This document shows, piece after piece, positions 19,090 through 30,952 of a stretch of 64,000 bases of DNA. The notes under the pieces are model-generated. The model saw only the letters and a list, made by a program, of their open reading frames with translations, did not search any database and had not been told where the DNA came from. Every line of letters starts with the position of its first letter. Position 1 is the first letter of the stretch. Origin of the DNA: Competibacter_A sp037045685 (lineage in GTDB: Bacteria; Pseudomonadota; Gammaproteobacteria; Competibacterales; Competibacteraceae); NCBI GenBank assembly GCA_037045685.1, contig JBAOII010000030.1, forward strand, positions 186,001-250,000. Reading direction: 5' to 3'. The position numbers and the translations under genes are program-made.

Positions 19090-22000
19090 ATGCTCAGCAA
19101 CCTGAAAGTCGGTAGCCGTCTCGGTCTCGGGTTCGGCGTCCTGCTGGCGCTCTTGTGCGGCGTGGCGCTGCTGGGTTTTGTCAACGTGGAGTCGCTCAGC
19201 GACAACCTGCATACAATCGGGCGGGCCGACTTTCCCAAATTCGCGCTCGCCCAAGAGCTATCCGAGGCGGAGTATCAGGTGGCCCGGGACATGCGCACGC
19301 TGGTGATCGTGAATGACCAGGATATCACGAAGGATATCAAGGCCGATATCGACCAAGCGCGTCGCGATTTCGATGCCGCATGGGAGAAGCTGGGCAAGTT
19401 TCCCCTCTCCGAACAGGATAAGGCGCTGCTCTCCAGAATAAAGGAAGCCAGGGACGCGGTACGGCCCGCCAACGACAAGGTGATCGAGCTGGGGCTGGTC
19501 AACTACACCGGGCAAGCGGAGCCAATCCTGCTCAACCAGGCGGTTCCCGGAAGCCAGAAGGTCCAGGGTCTGCTCGCCGAATTCATGGACCTGCAAGGTC
19601 AATTGACCGGGCAAAGTATCGAGAAAGGCGAGCGGGCGTATGCCACGTCGCGCTTCTGGATGGCGGTGCTGGCGTGCATCGGGCTGGTGGCAGGCGTCGC
19701 GATCACTCTTCTGATTACCCGCAGCATCGTCCGCCCCTTGGGCGGCGAGCCGGCGGCGGTTCGGGCGGTGATGCGACGGTTGGCCGAGGGCGACCTGTCG
19801 GCGAAGCTCGAGGTCAAGGAGCGGGACAAGGACAGCATGGCGTCTTCGATCAACGCCATGATCGGGACCCTCGCGCGGTTGGCGGTCCGGGCCGAAGCCA
19901 TCGGCCGGGGCGATTTTTCCCAGGAAGTCACGCTGCTTTCCGAGCGCGACCAGCTCGGCAAGGCGGTCAACAGCATGAACCTGATGTTGCGGGCGGCCAA
20001 AGCGGAAAACGAAGCCCGCAACTGGATCAAGGACGGCTACAACCGGCTGTCGGCGGAGTTGACCGGCGGGCTTTCCTTGCAGCAGCAGGCCGACACCGCG
20101 ATCGGCGTTCTCGGGCGCTACCTCTCGGCCGGCCGCGGCGTGCTCTACATCTATCGGCCGGACGAGACGGCCCTGGATTTGCTGGGCAGCTACATGCACG
20201 TCCAGCGCGCACACCTGGGCAACCGCTTCCAGGTCGGCGAAGGCGCCATCGGCCAAGTGGCCCGCGAGAAGAAACCCATCGTCCTGACCGCCGTCGCGCC
20301 GGATGCCGCGCCCGTTGTCACCGGCACCGTCAACGCCGTCCCCTACTACACCTACACCTATCCGCTGCTGCGGGAAGGCGCCTTGCTGGGCGTGGTGGAG
20401 CTGGCCGGGTTCGAGCGATTCGACGCGCTGAAGCTGGAATTTCTGCTCGGCGCGACCGAGATGATCGCCGCCTTCCTGTACGCGGCCGAGCAGCAGGAGC
20501 AGGTCCGCAAGCTGCTGGTCGTGGCCGAGGCCGCGGAGAAAGAGGCCCGGGAGCGGAGCGCGCGCTTGCAGGAAGCCAACGCCCGCATGGAGGAACAGCA
20601 ACAGCAGTTGCAGCAGCAGACCGAGGAGCTGCGCCAGACCAACGCCCAGCTGGAGGAGCAGCAGCAGCAGTTGCAGCAGCAAAGCGAGGAGCTGGAGCAG
20701 ACCAACGCCCAGATGGAGGAGCAGCAGCAACTGCTCCAACAGAACAACCTGGAGCTGCGCCAGTCCCGCGAGGAACTCGACGCCAGGGCGCGCCAGCTCG
20801 AGCTTTCCGGCCAGTACAAATCGGAGTTTCTGGCCAACATGTCCCACGAGCTGCGCACGCCGCTCAACGCGATCATCCTGCTGTCCAAGATGATGGCCGG
20901 CAACGACAAGGGGCATCTGGGCGTCGAAGAGATCCGGCAGGCGGAGATCATCCACCGCTCGGGCGAGGATTTGCTGCGCCTGATCAACGATGTCCTCGAC
21001 CTGTCCAAAGTGGAAGCGGGGCGCATGGAAGTCCGCTGGTCCGACATCGATAGCGCCGCGCTGGCGGACAGTTGCCGGGATCTGTTCGAGCACGCGGCGA
21101 CCGAGCGCGGGCTGACCTTTGCCATCGACGACCAGATCCGCGGCGGCTTCGTCAGCGATGCCGACAAGATCGACCAAATCTTGCGCAACCTGCTCTCCAA
21201 CGCCTTCAAGTTCACCAAGCAAGGCGGTGTCACCCTGAAGCTGGATCGACGCGCCGGCGAGGGCCTGCCGATTCGGATCGAGGTGCGCGATACCGGCATC
21301 GGCATCCCGCCGGACAAGCAGGGGTTGATCTTCGAGGCGTTTCATCAGGCGGACGGCTCGACCTCACGGGAATACGGCGGCACCGGCCTGGGATTGACCA
21401 TCAGCCGCCGCTTCGCCCGCCTGCTGGGCGGCGACATCGAGCTGGAAAGCGCGCCGGGGCAAGGCAGCGTCTTCGCGTTGCGCCTGCCCGACCATCCCGC
21501 CAGTCAAGCGGTGCCGGCAAATGCCGACAGCCGGCCGGCGCCAACCCGCCGCGCCGCCGCGCCGCCTCCCGCGGTCGAGCCGGCGCAGATGCCTCGCGAC
21601 GACCGCGACCGGCTGGATCCCGGCGACCGCGTGATCCTGCTGGTCGACGACGATCCGGTGTTCGGCATGGCGTTGATGGAGCTGAACCGCAAGCTCGGCT
21701 ACAAAACCTTGCTCGCCGGCAACGGGGCCGACGGTTTGGCGTTGGCCCGCCAGCATCGCCCGGCCGGCATCCTGCTCGATTTGGGGTTGCCGGACATGGA
21801 CGGAACCCGCGTGCTCCACGCGATGAAAACCGACCCGGATTTGGCCTCGATCCCGGTGTACGTGATCTCGGCCCGCGACCGGGACGCGGCGCTGCTGCGC
21901 CAGGGGATCGTCGGCTACCTGCAAAAACCGGTGGACGCCGACCAGATCGCCCGGGCGGAGAGCGAGGTGCTGGCGGCCGGGGCGACGCTGCTGGTCGTGG

Positions 22001-22764
22001 CCAGCGGCGGCATCGACGCCGGCCGAGTGTCGCGGCTGGTCGGCCCCCGGTTTGGCCAAGTGCGCCAGTGCGCGGCCGGAGAGAGTCTCCGGGAAGCGCT
22101 GGCGGAGTGTCCCTGGCGCCTGGCGGTGGTCGATTTGACTGGGCGCGGCGTGGACGAGGGCGTGGCCGACGCCGAAACCATCCGCCGGGCGGGCGCCGGC
22201 ACCGCGCTGCTGTTCTTTGCCGCCCAGCCCTTGGCCGAGGCGGACGAGGCCCGCCTGCGCGGCTACTCCGACAGCATCATCGTCAAAACCCCGCAGGTCG
22301 ACCAGCGCCTGCTGCAAAACATCGAGCGCTTTTTGCGGGAAGCGCCCCAGGCCAAATCCGGCGCGAAGAGCGGACCCGCCGGCAAGCGGCTGGACGGGCG
22401 GCGCATCCTGGTGGCGGACGACGATCCCCGCAACCTGTTCGTCATCACGGCGGCCCTGGAGCAGAACGGGGCAGCCGTGACCGGCGCGATCGACGGCAAT
22501 CAGGCCTTGGCGCTGCTGGAAAAAACGCCGGTGGATCTGATCATCACCGACATCATGATGCCGGAGCTGGACGGCTATCAGACCATCGCCAGGATTCGGG
22601 GCAATCCGGCGCTGGCCGATGTTCCGGTCATCGCCCTGACCGCCAAGGCGCTGCCCGAGGACAAGGAGAAAGCGCTGGCCGCCGGGGCCAACGACTATCT
22701 GTCCAAACCGGTGGATTACGATGTCCTGATCAACATGATCGCCCTTTGGTGTTCGCGGCGCTGA
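19090..22764 (+). CDS. Membrane hybrid histidine kinase with HAMP, GAF, coiled coil and three receiver domains
   Basis: A 1224-residue kinase. Order: membrane segment (about 9-27), periplasmic four-helix-bundle sensor, second segment near residue 197-215 (VLACIGLVAGVAITLL), HAMP-type region, GAF domain (about 330-470), Q-rich coiled coil (501-563), phosphoacceptor EFLANMSHELRTPLNAI, ATPase (NLLSNAFKFT, GTGLGLTISR), then receivers: ILLVDDDPVFGMAL, a weak middle one near VVASGGIDAGR that lacks normal acidic residues, and ILVADDDPRNLF with LIITDIMMPELDG. ATG 19090 has GGAGA upstream. Eight bases before the CheB-CheR gene, so the three genes to 26318 form one unit. Confidence 0.92.
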   Translation: MLSNLKVGSRLGLGFGVLLALLCGVALLGFVNVESLSDNLHTIGRADFPKFALAQELSEAEYQVARDMRTLVIVNDQDITKDIKADIDQARRDFDAAWEKLGKFPLSEQDKALLSRIKEARDAVRPANDKVIELGLVNYTGQAEPILLNQAVPGSQKVQGLLAEFMDLQGQLTGQSIEKGERAYATSRFWMAVLACIGLVAGVAITLLITRSIVRPLGGEPAAVRAVMRRLAEGDLSAKLEVKERDKDSMASSINAMIGTLARLAVRAEAIGRGDFSQEVTLLSERDQLGKAVNSMNLMLRAAKAENEARNWIKDGYNRLSAELTGGLSLQQQADTAIGVLGRYLSAGRGVLYIYRPDETALDLLGSYMHVQRAHLGNRFQVGEGAIGQVAREKKPIVLTAVAPDAAPVVTGTVNAVPYYTYTYPLLREGALLGVVELAGFERFDALKLEFLLGATEMIAAFLYAAEQQEQVRKLLVVAEAAEKEARERSARLQEANARMEEQQQQLQQQTEELRQTNAQLEEQQQQLQQQSEELEQTNAQMEEQQQLLQQNNLELRQSREELDARARQLELSGQYKSEFLANMSHELRTPLNAIILLSKMMAGNDKGHLGVEEIRQAEIIHRSGEDLLRLINDVLDLSKVEAGRMEVRWSDIDSAALADSCRDLFEHAATERGLTFAIDDQIRGGFVSDADKIDQILRNLLSNAFKFTKQGGVTLKLDRRAGEGLPIRIEVRDTGIGIPPDKQGLIFEAFHQADGSTSREYGGTGLGLTISRRFARLLGGDIELESAPGQGSVFALRLPDHPASQAVPANADSRPAPTRRAAAPPPAVEPAQMPRDDRDRLDPGDRVILLVDDDPVFGMALMELNRKLGYKTLLAGNGADGLALARQHRPAGILLDLGLPDMDGTRVLHAMKTDPDLASIPVYVISARDRDAALLRQGIVGYLQKPVDADQIARAESEVLAAGATLLVVASGGIDAGRVSRLVGPRFGQVRQCAAGESLREALAECPWRLAVVDLTGRGVDEGVADAETIRRAGAGTALLFFAAQPLAEADEARLRGYSDSIIVKTPQVDQRLLQNIERFLREAPQAKSGAKSGPAGKRLDGRRILVADDDPRNLFVITAALEQNGAAVTGAIDGNQALALLEKTPVDLIITDIMMPELDGYQTIARIRGNPALADVPVIALTAKALPEDKEKALAAGANDYLSKPVDYDVLINMIALWCSRR
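20590..20778 (+). repeat. 63-bp tandem repeat encoding a Q-rich coiled coil
   Basis: Two near-identical 63-base units (20590-20652, 20653-20715) and a third, diverged one. Each encodes 21 residues of the pattern EEQQQQLQQQ-EEL-QTNAQ, three heptads of a coiled coil. Length fits adding or losing whole heptads. Confidence 0.88.
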
Positions 22765-22771
22765 GGTCGGG

Positions 22772-24470
22772 ATGGGCATCGTGCGCTCGCCCGCCGGCCA
22801 GCCCCGCCGCATCGGGGTTCTGGATCGGCTGGAGTCGGCCGCCGAACAGGCCGAACTCCTCGCCCTGCTGGCCGACGCCGAAGGGGACGCGGAACCCCTG
22901 GAGCTGGACCTCTACGACGCGGATACCTTGCCCGCCCCGATCATCGAAGCGCTGGCCCGGCTCCTGGATGGCGGAGCCTCGCTCAAGCTCGTCGCCTACC
23001 GCCCCCTGCTGGTCCACGGTTTGCTCCGCCTGGGACTGCCGGTGCGGCGAGCCGGCGGCCAGAGCCCGCTGGCGCCGCTACCGCCCTGCCGGGCGCTGGT
23101 TCTGGCCGGGTCGGCCCAAAGCTTGGACAAGCTGCTGCACATCGTCGGCCATTTGCCCTTGGCCGAAACCACGGTGTTCGTCGCCCAGCATGTCCGGGAA
23201 GACCAGACGAACCTGCTCGACCGCTTGCTCCAGGCCCGCACCGACTACGCCGTGGTGATGCCGCAGCACTTGACCCCGATCGCGCCGGCGACGGTTTACG
23301 TCGCGCCTCCCGGCCATCACCTGAAGGTGGCCCACGGGCTGGTCTATCTCACCCGGGATCGCAAAGTTCAGTACGCGCGACCTTCGATCGACGTTTTGTT
23401 CGAATCGGTGGCGGGGGAATATCGCGACCGGGCCTTGGGCGTGCTACTGTGCGGTTTCGGCCAGGATGGGGTGGCGGGCTGCGCCGCGCTGAAGGAGGTC
23501 GGCGCCGGCGTGATCATCGAAGACGGCCGCGAGTGCGAGGACGCTCGGGCGCTGCCCGACGCCGCGCGCAAAGCCGGCCGGTTCGATCACGTCCTGGGCT
23601 GCGCGGCAATCGCCAGCGTGGCGGCGGCGGCGGTGGCCGGGCCGCAGGCCGCGCCATCCGGCGCGCTGCTCGACCTGTTTCTGGAGGCGCTGTGGCGACA
23701 ATACGATTACGATTTTCGGGGCTACCAGCGAGACAGCCTGGAGCGGCGCATCCGCAACCTGATGGGCCAGTTCGGCTTGCCGGGATTCGTCGACTTTCAG
23801 CGCGCCGTCTTGTCCCAACGCCCGCTGTTCGATCGGATGGTGGCCGAAATCTCGGTGGGGGTGACCGAATTTTTCCGCCACCCCGAGCAGTTTCGCCTGC
23901 TGCGGGAAGAAATTTTTCCTTATCTGGCCAGCTTTTCCGTGCTGAAGGTCTGGTCGGCCGGATGCGCCACCGGCGAAGAAGCGTACTCGCTGGCGATCCT
24001 GCTCGACGAGCTGGGGCTGCTGGCGCGAACCCGGCTGTTCGCCACCGATCTCAACCACTATCTGCTGGAGCTGGCCGCGAGCGGCCTGTTTCCCTCGGCC
24101 CCTCTCGGCGTGAATCGCGACAACTATCTGGCCGGCGGCGGACCCCGCTATTTCGATGCCTACGTCGCTCACGGCGGACGCTATCTGAAGGTGCGCGACG
24201 ATCTGCGCAAGGCGGTGCTGTTCCACCGGCACTCGCTGGTCGATGAGGGTGTCTTCAACGAATTTCAGCTCATCGTTTGCCGCAACGTGTTGATCTATTT
24301 CGACCGGCAAACCCAAGAAAAGGTGCTGGCGCTGTTCGCGCGATCCTTGCATCGGGACGGCTTTCTGGTGCTCGGCCCTCGTGACGGGCTGATCCAGGCC
24401 GCCAGCGCGCAAGGCTTCGTCCCTCACGCCAGCGGCAGCCACATCTATCGCTATCGCGGAGGCGGCGGTC

Positions 24471-24478
<8 letters not shown>
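22772..24478 (+). CDS. CheB-CheR fusion with N-terminal extension
   Basis: A 568-residue fusion of a chemotaxis methylesterase and methyltransferase. Residues 1-105 are an extension with short strands and helices (ALARLLDGGASLKLVAYRPL) that weakly resembles a STAS fold. A CheB-type domain follows: nucleophile in LAGSAQSLDK instead of the usual ASTGG, H in FVAQHVRED, D in LCGFGQDGVAG. CheR begins near 310: VGVTEFFRHPEQF, SAM site VWSAGCATGEEAYSLA, and CRNVLIYFD. The CheB loop is divergent, so activity is uncertain; CheR looks intact. No chemoreceptor gene is adjacent; the target may be the kinase upstream. Confidence 0.88.
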
Positions 24479-26318
<1,840 letters not shown>

Positions 26319-26466
26319 CGGCGCCGAGGGCCGGTCACGGGCGTCCGGTGTCCGAGCCCGCGACGGTGGATCGCCGGAGGCCGCGCCGAAAAAGCGCATC
26401 GGGAATTTCCCGGAATTCGCTGGGAACGACGCGAACCATCTGCTCTCGCGCCGCTCCCAACTGGCT

Positions 26467-27903
26467 CTAACTCAACTTTTGCGCCAGCAAGTCATTCACC
26501 TGTTGCGGGTTGGCTTTGCCCTTGGACAGCTTCATCACCTGACCGACGAAGAAGCCGAACAGCTTGTCTTTGCCGGCGCGGTACTGCGCCAGTTGCTCGG
26601 GGTTGGCCGCGATCACCTCGTCGATGACCTTCTCGATGGCGGAGGTGTCGGTGATCTGCTTCAAGCCGCGTTTCTCGATAATCGCGTCGGCGTCGCCCTC
26701 GCCGGCCCACAGCGCCTCGAACACGTCCTTGGCGATTTTGCCGGAGATGGTCCGGTCTTGAATCCGCCGCAGCAGCCCGGCCAGTTGCGCCGCGCCGACC
26801 GGGCTGTCGGCGACATCCCGGTTCTCTTTGTTCAGGAAGGCCGACAGATCGCCCATGACCCAGTTGGCGCACAGCTTCGGCTCTCCGCCCAGCGCCGCGA
26901 CGGTCGCTTCGTAATAAGCTCCCAATGCACGGCTGGCGGTGAGCACGCCGGCATCGTAGGCCGATAGCCCGTATTGGCTCATGAACCGCCGCTTCTTGGC
27001 GTCCGGCAGTTCCGGCAGATCGGCGCGGGCGGCGGCGATGAAGTCCTCGTCGATGACCAGCGGCAGCAGGTCGGGATCGGGGAAGTAGCGGTAATCGTTG
27101 GCCTCTTCCTTGCCGCGCATCGAGCGGGTTTCGCCCTTGTCCGGGTCGTACAGCCGGGTTTCCTGCACCACCTTGCCGCCGGATTCGATCAGGTCGATCT
27201 GGCGCTCGATCTCGAACTCGATGGCCCGCTCGACGAAGCGGAACGAGTTGAGGTTCTTGATCTCGGCGCGGGTGCCGAATTTCGGATCGCCCTTGCGCCG
27301 CACCGACACGTTGGCGTCGCAGCGGAACGAGCCTTCCTGCATGTTGCCGTCGCAGATGCCCAGATAAACCACCATCTGGTGCAGTTTCTTCATGTAGGCC
27401 ACCGCCTCCTTGGCCGAGCGCAAATCCGGCTCGGAGACGATTTCCAGCAGCGGCGTGCCGGCGCGGTTGAGGTCGATGCCGGACTGACCGTGAAAATCCT
27501 CGTGCAGCGACTTGCCGGCGTCTTCTTCCAGGTGGGCGCGGGTGATGCCGATCACCTTGCTGGTGCCGTCGTCCAGGTCGATGGTCAACTCGCCCTTTTG
27601 GACGACGGGCAACTCGTATTGGCTGATCTGGTAGCCCTTGGGCAAATCGGGGTAAAAATAATTCTTGCGGGCGAACACCGAACGACGCGCCACGTTGGCG
27701 CCGATGGCCAGCCCGAACATCGCCGCCATGCGCACCGCCTCCCGGTTCAACACCGGCAGCACGCCCGGCAGACCGAGATCGATGGCGCACGCTTGGGTGT
27801 TCGGTTCGGCGCCGTAGGCGGTCGCGGCGCCGGAGAAAATTTTGCTCTTGGTGGCGAGTTGGGCGTGGATTTCCAGCCCGATCACAGTTTCCCATTCCAT
27901 CAT
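26467..27903 (-). CDS. gatB: Asp-tRNA(Asn)/Glu-tRNA(Gln) amidotransferase subunit B
   Basis: A 478-residue tRNA-binding subunit of GatCAB, which converts mischarged Glu-tRNA(Gln) or Asp-tRNA(Asn). Signatures: WETVIGLEIHAQL at the start, FYPDLPKGYQISQYE, DDGTSKVIGITRAHLEEDAGKS region, and the C-terminal YqeY-like domain. Length is normal. The start is the first of two adjacent ATG codons. Third gene of gatC-gatA-gatB. Confidence 0.97.
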   Translation of the reverse strand: MMEWETVIGLEIHAQLATKSKIFSGAATAYGAEPNTQACAIDLGLPGVLPVLNREAVRMAAMFGLAIGANVARRSVFARKNYFYPDLPKGYQISQYELPVVQKGELTIDLDDGTSKVIGITRAHLEEDAGKSLHEDFHGQSGIDLNRAGTPLLEIVSEPDLRSAKEAVAYMKKLHQMVVYLGICDGNMQEGSFRCDANVSVRRKGDPKFGTRAEIKNLNSFRFVERAIEFEIERQIDLIESGGKVVQETRLYDPDKGETRSMRGKEEANDYRYFPDPDLLPLVIDEDFIAAARADLPELPDAKKRRFMSQYGLSAYDAGVLTASRALGAYYEATVAALGGEPKLCANWVMGDLSAFLNKENRDVADSPVGAAQLAGLLRRIQDRTISGKIAKDVFEALWAGEGDADAIIEKRGLKQITDTSAIEKVIDEVIAANPEQLAQYRAGKDKLFGFFVGQVMKLSKGKANPQQVNDLLAQKLS

Positions 27904-27949
27904 GTCGCACTACCCTGAATTTTTGAAAGCAAAGCGCCCTCACCCCCGG

Positions 27950-27972
27950 CCCCTCTCCCACCGGGAGAGGGG
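27950..27972. repeat. Extragenic palindrome between gatA and gatB
   Basis: CCCCTCTCCC and GGGAGAGGGG form a perfect 10-base stem with a three-base loop. The flanking text (CCCTCACCCCCGGCCCCTCT) belongs to a palindromic extragenic element common in many proteobacteria. A related partial copy (CCCCCGGCCCCGCTCGCGGA) follows at 27984. It adds about 115 bases inside the gat operon. Confidence 0.7.
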
Positions 27973-28020
27973 GGATCGGGCAAACCCCCGGCCCCGCTCG
28001 CGGAGGGCGAGGGGCGTCTG

Positions 28021-29475
28021 TCAGGCGAACGCGCCGGGCGCGCGGGCATGCCAGTCGGTGGCTTGCTGGTAGCGGTGCGCCACGTTCAGCAGCCGGTCTT
28101 CGGCGAAATAATCGCCGATCAGCTGCAAGCCGACCGGCCGCTGGCCGACGAAACCGACCGGCAGCGACAGGCCCGGCAAGCCGGCCAAGTTCACCGCGAT
28201 GGTGTAGATGTCCGACAGGTACATGGTGATCGGATCGTCCGCCTTCTCGCCCAGAGCGAAGGCCACGGTCGGCGAGGTCGGCCCCGCGATCACGTCCACC
28301 CGCTCGAACGCCCGGCGGAAATCGTCGCTGATCAGCCGGCGGATTTGTTGCGCCTTCAGGTAATAGGCGTCGTAGTAGCCGGCCGACAGCGCGAAGGTGC
28401 CGACCAGAATGCGCCGCTTGACTTCCGCGCCGAAACCCTCGCCGCGCGAGCGGGTGTACAGGTCCAGCAAATCCTTGGGATTCTCGCAGCGGTGGCCGTA
28501 GCGCACCCCGTCGAACCGGGCCAGGTTGGAGGAACACTCCGCCGGAGCGATGACGTAATAGGCCGGAATCGCCAACGGGCTGTTGGGCAGGCTGATCTCG
28601 ATGACGTTCGCGCCCAGCTTCCGATACTCGGCGATGGCGGCGTCCACCACCCGGCCGACCTCGCGGTCCAGCCCTTCGCCGAAATACTCCCTGGGTAGAC
28701 CGATTTTCAGGCCATCCAAGGGCCGATCGAGCGCGGCGACGTAATCGGGCACCGGCCGATCCACGCTGGTCGAGTCGCGGGGATCGAAACCGGCCATCGC
28801 GCCCAGCAACAGCGCGCAGTCCTCGGCGGTGCGCGCCATCGGTCCGCCCTGATCCAAGCTGGAGGCGTAGGCGATCATCCCCCAGCGCGACACCCGGCCG
28901 TAGGTCGGCTTGATGCCGGTGATGCCGCACAGCGCGGCGGGCTGGCGGATCGAGCCGCCGGTGTCGGTTCCCGTCGCGCCGGGGGTCAGCCGGGCGGCCA
29001 CGGCGGCGGCGGACCCGCCCGAAGAGCCGCCCGGCACCGCTTCCGGATCCCAGGGATTGCGCACCGGACCGTAGAAGCTGGTCTCGTTGGACGAGCCCAT
29101 CGCGAACTCGTCCATGTTGGTTTTGCCGAGCATCACCGCGCCGGCGGCGTTCAATCTCTCGACCGCCGTAGCGTTGTAAGGCGCGATGAATCGGTCCAGC
29201 ATCCGCGAGCCGCAAGAGGTGCGCACACCGTCGGTGCAGAAAATGTCCTTGTGGGCGATGGGCACGCCGGTCAGCGGCCCCGCCGCGCCGCGCTGGCGAA
29301 GCTGGTCGGCGGCGCGGGCTTGCGCCAGCGCCGACTCGGCGGTCACGGTGATGAAGGCGTTCAGCGCCGGGTTGAACCGTTCGATGCGCCCCAGAAAGGC
29401 GCGGGTCAGTTCTTCGCTGCCGAACTCGCCGGCGGCGAGGCCGGCGCTGAGCTGTGCGATCGTTTTCTCGTGCAT
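28021..29475 (-). CDS. gatA: Asp-tRNA(Asn)/Glu-tRNA(Gln) amidotransferase subunit A
   Basis: A 484-residue amidase subunit that frees ammonia from glutamine for transamidation. The amidase-signature triad is present: K in GVPIAHKDIF, Ser pair in VPGGSSGGSAAAV and GTDTGGSIRQPAA. Start ATG 29475 begins the standard MHEKTIAQLSAGL; it lies 17 bases after gatC. Confidence 0.97.
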   Translation of the reverse strand: MHEKTIAQLSAGLAAGEFGSEELTRAFLGRIERFNPALNAFITVTAESALAQARAADQLRQRGAAGPLTGVPIAHKDIFCTDGVRTSCGSRMLDRFIAPYNATAVERLNAAGAVMLGKTNMDEFAMGSSNETSFYGPVRNPWDPEAVPGGSSGGSAAAVAARLTPGATGTDTGGSIRQPAALCGITGIKPTYGRVSRWGMIAYASSLDQGGPMARTAEDCALLLGAMAGFDPRDSTSVDRPVPDYVAALDRPLDGLKIGLPREYFGEGLDREVGRVVDAAIAEYRKLGANVIEISLPNSPLAIPAYYVIAPAECSSNLARFDGVRYGHRCENPKDLLDLYTRSRGEGFGAEVKRRILVGTFALSAGYYDAYYLKAQQIRRLISDDFRRAFERVDVIAGPTSPTVAFALGEKADDPITMYLSDIYTIAVNLAGLPGLSLPVGFVGQRPVGLQLIGDYFAEDRLLNVAHRYQQATDWHARAPGAFA

Positions 29476-29492
29476 GGCGGCCAAAAAGCGGT

Positions 29493-29780
29493 TTATTCGA
29501 TGACTTTGGGAACCAGATACAAGCCCGCCTCGACCCGAGGAGCGATGGCTTGAAACGGCTCGCGCCGGTTGGATTCGGCGACTTGATCGGGGCGCAGGCG
29601 CTGCGCCATGTCCAGCGGGTGGGCCATCGGCGCGACGCCGCTGGTGTCCACGGCGTTCATCCGCTCCACCAGCTCCAGGATGGCCGACAGGTTGCGGGCG
29701 TAGGCCGGCACATCCTCGTCGCGGATGGCCAACCGCGCCAGATGGGCGATTTTGGCGACTTCGGCGGGTCCCAGGGACAT
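29493..29780 (-). CDS. gatC: Asp-tRNA(Asn)/Glu-tRNA(Gln) amidotransferase subunit C
   Basis: A 95-residue scaffold subunit holding GatA and GatB together. AEVAKIAHLARLAI at the start and LRPDQVAESNRRE near the middle are family hallmarks. Divergent from mreB with a 119-base spacer. Confidence 0.95.
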   Translation of the reverse strand: MSLGPAEVAKIAHLARLAIRDEDVPAYARNLSAILELVERMNAVDTSGVAPMAHPLDMAQRLRPDQVAESNRREPFQAIAPRVEAGLYLVPKVIE

Positions 29781-29899
29781 CGTGGCGGTTCTCCTTGCAA
29801 CGGAATCGAGCGCGTGACCTTATCATAATTGCCGGCTTGCTCCTAACCCCCCTGCTTGCTAGCATTAGCCGCTTTTGGATAACCGGGTGCTTTGACAAC

Positions 29900-30949
29900 A
29901 TGTTCAAATGGTTGCGCGGCAAGTTCTCCAACGATCTGTCGATTGATCTGGGAACCGCTAACACGTTGATTTACGTGAGAGGGGGCGGCATCGTGCTCAA
30001 CGAGCCCTCCGTGGTCGCCATCAATCAGGATCCCGTTCGGGGCATCCGCACGATCTCGGCGGTGGGCACGGACGCGAAACGGATGTTGGGGCGCACCCCC
30101 AACAACCTGTCCACGATCCGGCCGATGAAGGACGGCGTCATCGCCGACTTCACCGTCACCGAAAAAATGCTCCAGCACTTCATCCGCAAGGTCCACGCCC
30201 GCAAGTTTTTCAACCCCAGCCCGCGGGTGCTGATCAGCGTGCCCTGCGGCTCCACCCAGGTCGAGCGGCGGGCGATCCGCGAATCGGCGATGGGCGCCGG
30301 CGCGCGGGTGGTGTACCTGATCCCCGAACCGATGGCGGCGGCCATCGGCGCCGGCATCCCGGTCGAGGAAGCGCGCGGGGCCATGGTGCTGGACATCGGC
30401 GGCGGCACCTCGGAGGTGGCGGTGATCTCGCTGAACGGCATCGTCTACGCCGGCGCGGTGCGCATCGGCGGCGACCGCTTCGACGAGGCCATCATCAACT
30501 ACGTGCGGCGCAACTTCGGCGTGCTGATCGGCGAGCCGACCGCCGAGCGCATCAAGCACGAAATCGGCAGCGCCTATCCCACCAGCGAAGTGCGCGAGAT
30601 CGAGATCAAGGGCCGCAATTTGGCCGAGGGCGTGCCGCGCAGCTTCACCCTCAACAGCAACGAAATCCTCGAAGCCCTCCAGGAGCCGCTGTCGGGCATC
30701 ATCAGCGCGGTGAAGATGGCCCTGGAGGCGACCCCGCCGGAGCTGGCCGCCGACGTGGCCGAGCGCGGCATCGTGCTGACCGGCGGCGGCGCGCTGATGC
30801 GCGACATCGACAAGCTGCTCATCGAAGAAACCGGCCTGAACGTGGTGATCGCGGAGGACCCGCTGACCTGCGTCGCCCGCGGCGGCGGCCGGGTGCTGGA
30901 GCTGATCGCCAAGGACGAGCGCGCCGTCGAAGCCTTCGCCATCGAATAG
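29900..30949 (+). CDS. mreB: Rod shape-determining protein MreB
   Basis: A 349-residue bacterial actin that guides lateral wall synthesis. Actin-fold motifs: DLSIDLGTANTLIY (phosphate 1), MVLDIGGGTSEVAV (phosphate 2), GIVLTGGGALMRDID (adenosine). Start ATG 29900 gives the usual MFKWLRGKFSNDLSIDLG. First gene of the mreB-mreC-mreD-mrdA-rodA block, all within a few bases of each other. Confidence 0.98.
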   Translation: MFKWLRGKFSNDLSIDLGTANTLIYVRGGGIVLNEPSVVAINQDPVRGIRTISAVGTDAKRMLGRTPNNLSTIRPMKDGVIADFTVTEKMLQHFIRKVHARKFFNPSPRVLISVPCGSTQVERRAIRESAMGAGARVVYLIPEPMAAAIGAGIPVEEARGAMVLDIGGGTSEVAVISLNGIVYAGAVRIGGDRFDEAIINYVRRNFGVLIGEPTAERIKHEIGSAYPTSEVREIEIKGRNLAEGVPRSFTLNSNEILEALQEPLSGIISAVKMALEATPPELAADVAERGIVLTGGGALMRDIDKLLIEETGLNVVIAEDPLTCVARGGGRVLELIAKDERAVEAFAIE

Positions 30950-30952
30950 CCG

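Noticed and set aside
27950..28010. Repeats that might suggest a CRISPR or a REP array
   Set aside because: Only one palindrome and one partial copy, with no regular spacers.
26492..29215. 907-codon reverse-strand frame
   Set aside because: Alternative frame of gatB and gatA; both true frames show full family signatures.
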